In this document: piece after piece, positions 8,690 to 16,383 of the stretch
Layout of the letters: the number at the start of each line of letters is the position of its first letter
How positions within the stretch are numbered: position 1 is the first letter of the stretch
NCBI GenBank assembly: GCA_041736625.1
Contig: JBGSTG010000101.1
Coordinates: forward strand, 1 to 34,763
Reading direction: 5' to 3'
Source of the DNA: M3007 sp041736625
GTDB lineage: Bacteria; Bacteroidota; Bacteroidia; Chitinophagales; Saprospiraceae
DNA: 34,763 nucleotides
Program-made: the position numbers and the translations under genes
The notes under the pieces: generated by a model
What the model was told of the DNA's origin: nothing
The model's input: the letters and a program-made list of their open reading frames with translations, nothing else
Databases searched by the model: none

Positions 8690-8712
8690 GGCGCAAGTTA
8701 AGGACAATTAAA

Positions 8713-9435
8713 TCACACTTTTGAATACACACGGAAGTACTCCAGTGGAATTTTGCCTTCCAGAAAAGCCGTTCCCACGATGGCGCCTCCACAACCGATG
8801 GCTGCCAACGCTTCCAGGTCGGCCACACTACCGACACCACCGCTGGCAACCAAATGGAGCCCTGGAAAGGTTTCGAGGATTTCGGTGTACAGCTCAACCG
8901 CCGCCCCTCCGAGCTCGCCGTCGCGCGATATATCGGTAACCGACACCTGACTGATGCCGAGGGCTATTATACTGCGCAGGAATTCGAAGAGGTCCATTTC
9001 GGTTTGGCGAATCCATCCGTGTACGGCCATCTTCCGGTCGCGCACATCGGCGCCCACCAAAAATCGATCGGGGCCGAATTTTTCCACCCAGGCGCTGAAT
9101 TCATCAGGCGCCAGCACCGCCACGCTGCCTACTGAAAACAGATCGGCGCCGGCGTCCCAAACCTGCTTGAGGGATGGTATAGAGCGCAAGCCCCCCCCGT
9201 AATCGATCTGCAGGTTCGTGTGGGCGCCGATTTTAGCCAGCACATCGAGGTTGCTCAACTTGCCGTCCCGCGCTCCGTCCAGATCAACGATGTGCAGTCG
9301 CCGGATCCCGGATGCTTCGAGTTTTTTGGCCAGTTCAAGCGGATCTTCGGGGTAAACCTTTTTCAAGTCGAAGTCGCCGTGGCGCAGGCGGACGAGTTTG
9401 CCGCCCATAAGATCGAATGAGGGTATGATGTCCAT
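8713..9435 (-). CDS. hisA: Phosphoribosylformimino-5-aminoimidazole carboxamide ribotide isomerase
   Basis: Catalyses the Amadori isomerisation ProFAR to PRFAR in histidine synthesis. It has 240 aa from ATG 9435 (MDIIPSFDLMGGKLVRL); the frame extends 14 codons upstream without homology. The TIM barrel shows the first-strand catalytic Asp (SFDL), the phosphate site IDYGGGLRS, SVGSVAV, VGADVRD, the second catalytic Asp in VTDISRDGELGG, and the C-terminal phosphate motif ASGGVGS...GAIVGTAF. The HisA-type ends (RLHIVDLDGA) separate it from hisF. No other his gene is in the window, so it stands apart from a his operon; the only same-strand partner is the phosphatase downstream. Confidence 0.93.
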   Translation of the reverse strand: MDIIPSFDLMGGKLVRLRHGDFDLKKVYPEDPLELAKKLEASGIRRLHIVDLDGARDGKLSNLDVLAKIGAHTNLQIDYGGGLRSIPSLKQVWDAGADLFSVGSVAVLAPDEFSAWVEKFGPDRFLVGADVRDRKMAVHGWIRQTEMDLFEFLRSIIALGISQVSVTDISRDGELGGAAVELYTEILETFPGLHLVASGGVGSVADLEALAAIGCGGAIVGTAFLEGKIPLEYFRVYSKV

Positions 9436-9562
9436 GTATGCAAGGTTCAAGTTGCAAAATAACGCTGTAAAAAGCAAACGGTGCTTTTTTCTGAAATATT
9501 TTCCCTTTGTAAAGTGTAATCAATTCGGTATTTGAGACCTGGATAACCGGCGGATTTACCCA

Positions 9563-9570
9563 TAGATTTG
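9563..9570 (+). promoter_or_regulatory. Putative -7 element of the M1 peptidase gene
   Basis: TAGATTTG is a full match to TAnnTTTG, 16 nt before the ATG at 9587, in the 151-bp gap between divergent hisA and the peptidase gene. A TTTG at 9531-9534 is too far away (28 nt) to be a standard -33 element. Confidence 0.45.
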
Positions 9571-9586
9571 CACAAAACGTTTTTGT

Positions 9587-11500
9587 ATGCGCCTGATCAT
9601 TCCCCTTTTGCTTTCCCCCTTTTGGCTCTCTGGACAGGTTGAGGACCTTTCCTGTAAAATCGCCCATCAGGAAGCCCACGCGGTGGCTGCTCACTTCGCC
9701 GCCGGCATGCGCTCGGCCGTTCCCGACAATTACGATCAGGTGTACCAGCGCTGCGCCTGGTCCGTCGACCCGGCCGTACAATATATCGCTGGTAACGTGA
9801 CCACTTATTTCAAACCCCGCGCGGGCGGGCTGTCCACGCTGGGCTTCGATCTGGCGCTGAATATGACCGTGGATTCCGTCCGGTACCACGGCCAGGCCAT
9901 GCCGTTTACCCACGGTGGCGATGACCTGCTCGAAATTGCTTTTCCCATTTACCTGCCGGAAAACATCCTCGACTCGGTGACCGTTTTTTACCAGGGCCCT
10001 CCTGAGCGGGGTGGGTTCGGCACCTTCGTGACTGAATTGCACCAGCAAACACCCGTGCTCTGGACGCTGAGCGAACCCTATGGCGCCAAAGAATGGTGGC
10101 CCTGCAAGCAAAACCTGTCGGACAAGATCGACTCACTCGACGTGCTCGTGCGCACCCCTGCCACCTACCGTGTGGCCGGTAACGGGCTGCTGCAATCGGT
10201 CTCCAACGCCGGTGCGGAGCGCATTCACCACTGGAAAACAAGGTACCCCATCGCCGCCTATCTGGTGGCCATCGGCGTGACCAATTACGCTGCATACAGC
10301 GACCTCGTGGATCTGGGTGGCGGCGACACCCTGGAGGTGCTCAACTATGTGTACCCTGAGCACTTGCAGGAATCCGTTCAAAATTCGCATCGGATCGCTG
10401 AAATCCTGCAACTTTTCACCCAAAAAGCCGGCACCTACCCGTTCATACAGGAAAAATACGGCCATGCGCAGTTTGGTTTCGGCGGAGGTATGGAGCACCA
10501 GACCATGAGTTTTATGTACAATTTCGACTACGGTCTTATGGCGCACGAGGCAGCACACCAGTGGTTCGGCGACGGCGTCACCTGCGCCTCCTGGCAGGAC
10601 ATTTGGCTCAATGAGGGATTTGCCACATACTTCGAGGGACTCACCCGCGAGGCTTTTTTCACCACCCAGGATTGGTACAACTGGAAACGCGCCAAGCTAA
10701 ACGGCATCGTCAGCCAACCCGGAGGCTCGGTGTACTGCACCGACACCACCGATATTTACCGCATTTTCAGCGGGCGCCTGAGCTACAACAAGGGCGCCTA
10801 CGTGCTGCACATGCTGCGTTTTGTGCTGGGAGATGCGGCGTTTTTCGACGGCATACGCAATTACATGAACGATCCACGACTGCGCTATGGTTACGCCCGT
10901 ACGGCAGACTTGATCGCGCACTTGGAAGCATCCTCCGGCCGGCAACTGGATGCGTTTTTTGACCAGTGGGTGTTTGGGGAGGGCTATCCCTCCTATGAGC
11001 TCATCTGGAGCGTGACCGATGAGGGTCTGTGGAGCGGCTTTTTAAGCCAAAAGTCAACAAGTATGCCGGCCTCCGTGCCATTTTTCGACATTCCGGTGCC
11101 GGTGCGCCTGTACGCGACCGGCCTGGATACAACGTTGGTGATGCAACCAAACGCCGGAGCGTCTATGCTGATCTCCTTCACTCCGGACTCGGTGGCCATC
11201 GACCCTGATTTGTGGATCATTTCCTCGAACAATACCGTCCGGCAAACCGTAGCCACCCACGAACCCCGCAAGACCGGTTGTTTTTCCGTTTTTCCCAACC
11301 CCGGCGACGAATACATCCGGCTGGATGCACCTGTAAACAGCCAGGTGCGGGTATTTGACCTCACCGGCCGCCTGTTGTTGGAGCAGACATTCCATGGCGC
11401 CCCTCTGGATGTGCGCGCCTTGACCCCGGGTGGGTACGTGGTGCATGTAATGGCGGCTGACCAGTTTTTTTTACCCGTTTTTTGGGTTAAGAGGCGGTAA
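9587..11500 (+). CDS. Secreted M1 family aminopeptidase with T9SS sorting domain
   Basis: A zinc aminopeptidase of 637 aa. The signal peptide covers about residues 1-17 (MRLIIPLLLSPFWLSGQ). An N-terminal beta-sandwich domain precedes the catalytic domain with the exopeptidase motif GGGMEHQ (299-305) and the zinc motif HEAAHQWFGD (His320, His324) with Glu343 in NEGFATY, the exact HExxH-18-E spacing of M1. A Tyr in LSYNKGAYVLHML is the expected transition-state residue. The last about 70 residues (FSVFPNPGDEY...VRVFDLTGRLL...PGGYVV) are a type A T9SS C-terminal sorting domain, so the enzyme should be exported across the outer membrane and anchored or released. Its role is probably external peptide degradation. 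It converges with comM. Confidence 0.95.
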   Translation: MRLIIPLLLSPFWLSGQVEDLSCKIAHQEAHAVAAHFAAGMRSAVPDNYDQVYQRCAWSVDPAVQYIAGNVTTYFKPRAGGLSTLGFDLALNMTVDSVRYHGQAMPFTHGGDDLLEIAFPIYLPENILDSVTVFYQGPPERGGFGTFVTELHQQTPVLWTLSEPYGAKEWWPCKQNLSDKIDSLDVLVRTPATYRVAGNGLLQSVSNAGAERIHHWKTRYPIAAYLVAIGVTNYAAYSDLVDLGGGDTLEVLNYVYPEHLQESVQNSHRIAEILQLFTQKAGTYPFIQEKYGHAQFGFGGGMEHQTMSFMYNFDYGLMAHEAAHQWFGDGVTCASWQDIWLNEGFATYFEGLTREAFFTTQDWYNWKRAKLNGIVSQPGGSVYCTDTTDIYRIFSGRLSYNKGAYVLHMLRFVLGDAAFFDGIRNYMNDPRLRYGYARTADLIAHLEASSGRQLDAFFDQWVFGEGYPSYELIWSVTDEGLWSGFLSQKSTSMPASVPFFDIPVPVRLYATGLDTTLVMQPNAGASMLISFTPDSVAIDPDLWIISSNNTVRQTVATHEPRKTGCFSVFPNPGDEYIRLDAPVNSQVRVFDLTGRLLLEQTFHGAPLDVRALTPGGYVVHVMAADQFFLPVFWVKRR

Positions 11501-11536
11501 CAGACCCATTGGGATGGGGCGAAGCCAATCGGGATA

Positions 11537-13096
11537 CTATCCGGCCCACCCATCGCGATCCAGGCTGCGGTAGTGGATGGCCTCTGCCAGGTCTTCGATC
11601 CGGATATCTGCGCTACCCGACAGGTCGGCAGCCGTGCGTGCTACCTTGAGGATGCGGTCGTACGCACGGGCCGACAGCTGGAGTCGCTCCATAGCGGTGC
11701 GCAGCAGGGTGAGTCCGGCATCGGTGAGCCGGCATACATCGCGCACCATACGGCTGGTCATGTGGGCATTGCAGAAGATATCGGTGCGGCCTTCAAATCG
11801 TTGGGCTTGTATGTTTCGGGCAAGCAGTACCCGTTCCCGTATATCGGCGCTGCTGATCTTGGGGCGTTCGGTGCTGCTGAGTTCGGCGTAGCTGACCGGC
11901 GTTACTTCGACGTGGAGGTCAATGCGATCGAGCAGGGGACCCGAGATACGCGAAACATAGCGTTTGACCACGGCCGTCCCGCACGAGCACTCTTTGTCGG
12001 GGTGGTTGTGGAAGCCGCAGGGGCACGGGTTCATGCTGGCGACCAGCATGAAGCTCGCGGGATAGTCGACACTCACCTTGGCGCGGCTGATGGTCACTCG
12101 GCGTTCCTCCATGGGTTGACGCATGACTTCCAGCACGGTGCGCTTGAACTCGGGTAATTCATCGAGAAACAACACCCCGTTATGCGCCAAACTGATCTCC
12201 CCAGGCATGGGATTGGAGCCGCCGCCCACCAGCGCTACGTCGCTGATGGTGTGGTGTGGAGATCGAAACGGGCGCGTGCTGACCAATGCAGCGTGGTCCG
12301 GCAGCACGCCTGCCACAGAGTGTATTTTTGTGGTTTCCAGCGCCTCCTGAAGGCTCAATGGGGGCAGGATGGTGGGCAGTCTTCGGGCGAGCATGGTTTT
12401 TCCGGCGCCGGGCGGGCCGATGAGGATGACGTTGTGCCCGCCGGCCGCCGCCAGTTCGAGAGCGCGTTTAATATTTTCCTGGCCGCGCACATCGCTGAAG
12501 TCCACCTCGTAGTGGTTGAGCTGGGCGGCGAATTCCTCCCGGGTATTGACCACGGTTGGGCGAATGGAGGCTTCTCCGGCGAGCACTTCGAGGGCCTCGC
12601 TGATGGATTCGACGCCGTAAACATGCAGGTTGTCGACAATAGCCGCCTCGCGGGCATTGGCCTTCGGCAGAATGAACCCTTTGAACTTTTGGGCGCGCGC
12701 CTGGATGGCGATGGGTAAGGCGCCCTGTATGGGTCGGAGGCTGCCGTCGAGAGAAAGCTCCCCCATGATGAAAAACTGCTCGAGTGGTTCGGGCGGAATG
12801 ATACCGGCGCCCGCGAGCATGCCCACGGCGATGGGCAGGTCGTACGCGGAGCCCTCCTTTCGGACGTCGGCCGGGGCGAGGTTGACGATGGTTTTCAGCC
12901 TGGGAAGCCGGATGCCGGCATTTTTCAGGGCGGCCTCAATGCGGGCTTGCCCTTCGCGCACGGCGCTGTCGGGCAGCCCGACAATATAATAGGCGGGCTT
13001 GTCGGTGTTGCCCATATTGCCACCTGTGTTGACCTCGATGGTGATGGTCTGGGCGTTGACGCCGTGTACGGCGCCGGCGAATGTTTTGACGAGCAT
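11537..13096 (-). CDS. comM: YifB/ComM family Mg-chelatase-like AAA+ ATPase
   Basis: 519 aa, full length. The N-terminal ChlI-like domain (about 20-140; FPxx-type VGLPDSAVREGQ, NLAPADVRKEGSAYDLPIA) is followed by the AAA+ core with Walker A GPPGAGKT, Walker B GVLFLDELPEF, and a four-cysteine zinc-ribbon-like insert (CPCGFHNHPDKECSCG). The C-terminal Mg_chelatase_C domain ends with LSARAYDRILKVARTAADL. In naturally transformable bacteria ComM is a helicase promoting branch migration during integration of incoming DNA; in this organism that role is inferred from family. The start (ATG 13096) lies only 16 bp from palindrome A of the REP/RAYT cluster, so its promoter region overlaps that element. 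Confidence 0.93.
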   Translation of the reverse strand: MLVKTFAGAVHGVNAQTITIEVNTGGNMGNTDKPAYYIVGLPDSAVREGQARIEAALKNAGIRLPRLKTIVNLAPADVRKEGSAYDLPIAVGMLAGAGIIPPEPLEQFFIMGELSLDGSLRPIQGALPIAIQARAQKFKGFILPKANAREAAIVDNLHVYGVESISEALEVLAGEASIRPTVVNTREEFAAQLNHYEVDFSDVRGQENIKRALELAAAGGHNVILIGPPGAGKTMLARRLPTILPPLSLQEALETTKIHSVAGVLPDHAALVSTRPFRSPHHTISDVALVGGGSNPMPGEISLAHNGVLFLDELPEFKRTVLEVMRQPMEERRVTISRAKVSVDYPASFMLVASMNPCPCGFHNHPDKECSCGTAVVKRYVSRISGPLLDRIDLHVEVTPVSYAELSSTERPKISSADIRERVLLARNIQAQRFEGRTDIFCNAHMTSRMVRDVCRLTDAGLTLLRTAMERLQLSARAYDRILKVARTAADLSGSADIRIEDLAEAIHYRSLDRDGWAG

Positions 13097-13112
13097 AGGT
13101 TGAAGCGTGTTT

Positions 13113-13146
13113 AATTCGTCCTACGAGTATAGTCGTAGGACGAATT
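13113..13146. repeat. REP-like palindrome A (TTCGTCCTACGA family)
   Basis: Arms AATTCGTCCTACGA and TCGTAGGACGAATT around the centre GTATAG, one centre base away from the perfect version. It sits between the RAYT stop (13150) and the comM start (13096). It shares its left flank (TGAAGCGTGTTT, from 13101) with palindrome B, in the same orientation. Confidence 0.93.
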
Positions 13147-13149
13147 TTA

Positions 13150-13749
13150 TTACCAAATTTTCTTTTCCAGTAATGGGTCTATGGGGTCATGCACACTTTC
13201 CAAAATCCGGGCCCTGGAGAGCCCTAGTTCTTGTTCCAGCAGGGTATGGTTACAAAGCGAACCTTTTCGTAATCCAGCCAAATCCCTGAAATTGGAGAAT
13301 GGCCAGTCCTCGGGCCGTTCAGCCAAGCCGGCCTTTACCGGATTCTGCAGGATATACCGGAGGCATACCGTGGAATAATCTTCCCATGACCATAAACTAC
13401 TGACTTGCTTGGACTTGGTTTTTTGTTGAAACAGGGATCCCGTACGGCCTTCCTGTTTGTGAATGGCTTTGGCATAACTGCTCAGCATTATGCGCATACC
13501 CTTGCTGAAAGCAGTAACGGCCAGGTCGTGCTGATTTTTGGCCACGTGGGTGATGGTGCGTTCGTCTGCCCGGATCAACAGGTGAAAGTGGTTGGGCATC
13601 AAACAATACGCTAGCAGATCGCTTACCGGTAGGAGGTGGGTTCGCATTTTCTCCATGAAGAAGTAATAATTGTCTTCCTGGAAAAATATGGCCTGGCGGT
13701 TATTGCCACGATTATATACGTGGAACAGTTGGTTTTCAACAAATTGCAT
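13150..13749 (-). CDS. REP-associated tyrosine transposase (RAYT, Y1/HUH family), RAYT-1
   Basis: 199 aa, a single-domain Y1 transposase-like HUH nuclease. The opening FHVYNRGNNRQAIFF is typical of the family. The HUH motif is PNHFHLLIR (His54, His56). Tyr92 in LSSYAKAIHKQEGRTGSLFQ is the likely nucleophile by position and by alignment with the second RAYT here. The YILQNPVKAGL and WPFSNFRDLAG motifs of the family's C-terminal half are present. RAYTs bind and cleave REP palindromes in single-stranded form; they are usually single-copy domesticated genes, not self-moving insertion sequences. Four related palindromes lie next to this gene (one 3', three 5'), with the flanking copies A and B in direct orientation. 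The gene appears intact. Confidence 0.9.
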   Translation of the reverse strand: MQFVENQLFHVYNRGNNRQAIFFQEDNYYFFMEKMRTHLLPVSDLLAYCLMPNHFHLLIRADERTITHVAKNQHDLAVTAFSKGMRIMLSSYAKAIHKQEGRTGSLFQQKTKSKQVSSLWSWEDYSTVCLRYILQNPVKAGLAERPEDWPFSNFRDLAGLRKGSLCNHTLLEQELGLSRARILESVHDPIDPLLEKKIW

Positions 13750-13785
13750 AAAAAAAAGCGTGTTTGGATGAAATGAAGCGTTTCA

Positions 13786-13817
13786 ATTCGTCCTACGAGT
13801 ATACTCGTAGGACGAAT
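13786..13817. repeat. REP-like palindrome B, perfect 32 bp
   Basis: ATTCGTCCTACGAGTA followed immediately by its exact reverse complement. It lies 36 bp upstream of the RAYT-1 start codon and is preceded by TGAAGCG-TTTC, a flank similar to that of palindrome A. Confidence 0.95.
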
Positions 13818-13873
13818 ATTGGCCATAAATATAATGGCAATAGAATCACATAAACAAGTATTGCTACTAAATT

Positions 13874-13905
13874 ATTCGTCCTACGAGTTTACTCGTAGGA
13901 CAACT
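13874..13905. repeat. REP-like palindrome C, degenerate copy
   Basis: The left arm ATTCGTCCTACGAGT is intact. The centre is TT where the perfect copy has AT, and the right end reads GGACAACT instead of GGACGAAT. The palindromic core is 13878-13901. Its right flank TTTGGCC resembles the ATTGGCC flank of palindrome B. Confidence 0.9.
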
Positions 13906-13924
13906 TTGGCCGCAACACCAAAAT

Positions 13925-13956
13925 ATTCGTCCTACGAGTATACTCGTAGGACGAAT
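13925..13956. repeat. REP-like palindrome D, perfect 32 bp
   Basis: Identical over 32 bp to palindrome B. It is the copy nearest to mnmA, ending 59 bp before its ATG, and lies in the presumed promoter region of the mnmA-tsaB pair. Confidence 0.95.
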
Positions 13957-14015
13957 TTGACGCGAATTTGGCGGACCAGGAAACCAAACCCACCCCGTTT
14001 TTGTTATCGTTTGTT

Positions 14016-15158
14016 ATGTCTAAAAAGGGAAAAGCACTCGTAGCCATGTCCGGCGGCATCGACAGTACGATGACTGCCGTTATGCTGCACGAGGAGGGCT
14101 GGGAGGTGGTAGGCATTACCATGAAAACCTGGGACTACGCTACCTCCGGCGGATCGACTAAAGAAACGGGCTGTTGTTCGTTGGACAGTATCAACGATGC
14201 GCGCGCAGTAGCCGTCAAACTGGGATTCCACCATTTCATTGTGGACATTCGCGAAGAATTTGGGGACTACGTGATCGATAACTTTGTCGATGAGTACCTG
14301 GCAGGGCGTACGCCCAACCCTTGTGTGTTGTGCAACACCCACATCAAATGGAACAGCCTGCTCCGCCGGGCCGACATGCTGGACTGCGAATTCATCGCAA
14401 CCGGCCATTACGGCATCATCAACCAGATGGACGGCCGTTATTACATTACCCGGGCACGCGACCGGCAAAAAGACCAGTCGTACGTACTCTGGGGGCTGAG
14501 CCAGCAATGCCTGGCGCGCACCCGCATGCCGCTTGGAACGCTTACCAAGCCCGAAGTGCGTGCCATGGCCGCCGAACGCGGATTTCTCGAGCTCAGCAAC
14601 AAACCGGAGAGTTACGAAATTTGCTTTGTGCCCGACAACGACTACCGCGGCTTCCTGAAGCGCCATGTCGACGGCCTGGAAGAGCAAGTTAAAGGAGGTG
14701 TCTTTATCGACGCTTCCGGCAAAATACTTGGCACTCACGAAGGTTATCCGTTTTTTACCATCGGGCAACGAAAAGGACTTGGCATCGCTTTGGGTGAGCC
14801 CATGTTCGTCACCGAAATCAGGCCGGAAACCAACACCGTGGTGCTGGGCCGCGAAAGCGATCTGGTGCGCAACGGCATGATGGTCGGCAAAGTCAATCTG
14901 ATGAAATACAATCAATTACCCGAAAGCGGTCTGGAGGTGGTGTCGAAAGTCCGGTACCGCGACGCCGGCACCGTGAGCCATATTCACCCTGTAGGCGCCG
15001 ACGTGGAAGTGCTTTTCCACGCGAATGTAAAAGGCGTTGCCCCCGGACAAAGCGCCGTTTTTTTTGAAGGTGACGACCTGGTGGGCGGCGGCATCATCAT
15101 GGCCAGCAGCCTGACCGGTCACCCTGCATCACACCATGGCGAACCTGCTGCTCATTGA
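14016..15158 (+). CDS. mnmA: tRNA 2-thiouridylase MnmA
   Basis: Thiolates U34 of Lys/Glu/Gln tRNAs using persulfide sulfur and ATP. 380 aa from ATG 14016 (MSKKGKALVAMSGG); an upstream in-frame ATG at 13968 adds only non-homologous sequence. The PP-loop is AMSGGIDST. The first catalytic Cys is in the NPCVLCN motif and the second in ESYEICFVPD, giving the expected disulfide pair. The tRNA-contact segments ATGHYG and KDQSYVLW and the C-terminal beta-barrel domain (PFFTIGQRKGLG... onward) are complete. Its last 23 bp overlap the start of tsaB in another frame, suggesting co-translation. Palindromes C and D lie just upstream. Confidence 0.96.
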   Translation: MSKKGKALVAMSGGIDSTMTAVMLHEEGWEVVGITMKTWDYATSGGSTKETGCCSLDSINDARAVAVKLGFHHFIVDIREEFGDYVIDNFVDEYLAGRTPNPCVLCNTHIKWNSLLRRADMLDCEFIATGHYGIINQMDGRYYITRARDRQKDQSYVLWGLSQQCLARTRMPLGTLTKPEVRAMAAERGFLELSNKPESYEICFVPDNDYRGFLKRHVDGLEEQVKGGVFIDASGKILGTHEGYPFFTIGQRKGLGIALGEPMFVTEIRPETNTVVLGRESDLVRNGMMVGKVNLMKYNQLPESGLEVVSKVRYRDAGTVSHIHPVGADVEVLFHANVKGVAPGQSAVFFEGDDLVGGGIIMASSLTGHPASHHGEPAAH

Positions 15159-15843
15159 AACGGCCACCGAGGTGTGCTCTGTTGCCATCGCCATCCAGGG
15201 CGAGGTAGTCGCACAGGCCGAAAACCTGGCGGATAACAGGCATACGGCTTTGCTCGCCGGTCAAATCCAACAATGTAGCGCAGCTGCCAACCTGCCCCTG
15301 AACCAGCTCGATGCCGTAGCCATCAGCCGCGGCCCCGGATCGTACACTTCCCTGCGTGTGGGCACCGCAACGGCAAAAGGACTCTGTTACGCGCTCGCTA
15401 TCCCACTGATCGCCGTGGATACCCTGCAGGCTTTGGCTATTAAAGCCGCAGAAGGAATGTCGCCCGGAACCGGTGTACTGGCCATGCTGGATGCGCGCCG
15501 GGCAGAAGTTTGGGGCGCGTTGTTCGACCGGAATGGTCAGGAATTGATTCCCGCACAAGCCGTTGTTTTTGAAAACAATTTGTGTAACCCTTTCATTGCC
15601 GGCGTAGCCGCCTTTTTCAATAGTGAAAAGATCGTTCTGACAGGGAACGGCGCTTTCAAAGCAAAATCCGTCGCTTTCTTTGAGCGATCAACGCTTGCGC
15701 CTCAACAACGCTGTTCCGCCAGCGACTTGCTCCCCATTGCCGAATTAAAACTTAAAAACAGTGGTTTTGAGAATATAACATACTTTGAACCTTTTTATAT
15801 GAAAAATCCAAATATAACAATTTCTACCCGTCAAATTTTTTAA
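15136..15843 (+). CDS. tsaB: tRNA threonylcarbamoyladenosine biosynthesis protein TsaB
   Basis: Partner of TsaD/TsaE in making t6A at position 37 of ANN-decoding tRNAs. 235 aa, normal length. The ASKHA-type N-terminal fold is recognisable: LLLIETATEVCSVAI (residues 4-18), the conserved ISRGPGSYTSLRVGTATAKGL, and MLDARRAEVW. The C-terminal half is more variable, ends in the family-typical YFEPFYMKNP, and has an AT-rich tail. It is translated from an ATG inside the end of mnmA, so the two tRNA-modification genes form one unit. It has no tsaD or tsaE neighbour here. Confidence 0.94.
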   Translation: MANLLLIETATEVCSVAIAIQGEVVAQAENLADNRHTALLAGQIQQCSAAANLPLNQLDAVAISRGPGSYTSLRVGTATAKGLCYALAIPLIAVDTLQALAIKAAEGMSPGTGVLAMLDARRAEVWGALFDRNGQELIPAQAVVFENNLCNPFIAGVAAFFNSEKIVLTGNGAFKAKSVAFFERSTLAPQQRCSASDLLPIAELKLKNSGFENITYFEPFYMKNPNITISTRQIF

Positions 15844-16022
15844 CAAAAAATAACATTCAAAAATTTTTATATAATTAGAAAAGGGGCTATTTTCGCAGAT
15901 CAAAATAAACGATTAATTTAATCCGCTTGAACGTTTTGCCCGGTGTACGGGGTAACCGGTTGCCTGCCTTATTGGAATACCCTTTTTTTCTATTCCCCCA
16001 GATCCACATTAAAACATATTGT

Positions 16023-16355
16023 ATGGGAAGGCAAAAAGCAGAACCGGCCATGAACAAGGCCGAAGACATGGTCAAACTGGATTACCAGGAACTAAAAAAA
16101 GCCGTATTGGTGTTGCGGGCCATCAACCACAAACTACGGCAACGGATCATCGAGTTGTTGGAGGAAAACAACAGCCTGACGGTAACGGACATCTACATTA
16201 AAATGCGGCTCGAACAGAGTGTTGCCAGCCAGCACCTGGCCATTCTACGCAGGGCCGGAATAGTATTGACTACCCGGAACGGGAAGTTTATCTACTATTC
16301 ATTGAATAAGAACCGGCTGGCCCAGATTTCAGAACTGGTAGAAGAACTGACCTGA
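16023..16355 (+). CDS. Small ArsR-type winged-helix regulator
   Basis: 110 aa from ATG 16023 (MGRQKAEPAMNKAEDMVKL); the frame is open to 15927, but that part lacks homology, and ATG 16050 is another possible start. It is a single winged helix-turn-helix domain: helices around RAINHKLRQRIIELLEE, then VTDIYIKMRLEQSVASQHLAILRRAGIV (recognition helix SVASQHLAILRRAG), and the wing TTRNGKFIYYSLN. No cysteine metal-binding pair typical of ArsR/SmtB sensors is visible in the helices, so a metal sensor is unlikely; it resembles the cysteine-free ArsR-like proteins common in Bacteroidota. The target is unknown. A hairpin overlaps its stop codon, and gyrB converges. Confidence 0.82.
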   Translation: MGRQKAEPAMNKAEDMVKLDYQELKKAVLVLRAINHKLRQRIIELLEENNSLTVTDIYIKMRLEQSVASQHLAILRRAGIVLTTRNGKFIYYSLNKNRLAQISELVEELT

Positions 16356-16373
16356 TCACAAGTCAGTTCTTCT
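16340..16373. terminator. Hairpin terminator between the ArsR-like gene and gyrB
   Basis: A 12-bp perfect stem pairs 16340-16351 with 16362-16373 (AGAAGAACTGAC / GTCAGTTCTTCT) around a 10-nt loop that contains the stop codon of the ArsR-like gene. It lies in the 28-bp gap of two convergent genes and could stop transcription from both sides. The U-tract is weak on either strand. Confidence 0.5.
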
Positions 16374-16383
16374 TGTTAGTCCG

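Noticed and set aside
11508..11529. Terminator hairpin between the M1 peptidase gene and comM
   Set aside because: ATTGG and CCAAT can pair, but the stem is only 5 bp with a 12-nt loop and no T-tract.
13786..13956. CRISPR-like array made of palindromes B, C and D
   Set aside because: Spacers are unequal (56 and 19 bp), copies are full palindromes, and no cas gene is near; the RAYT gene explains them better.
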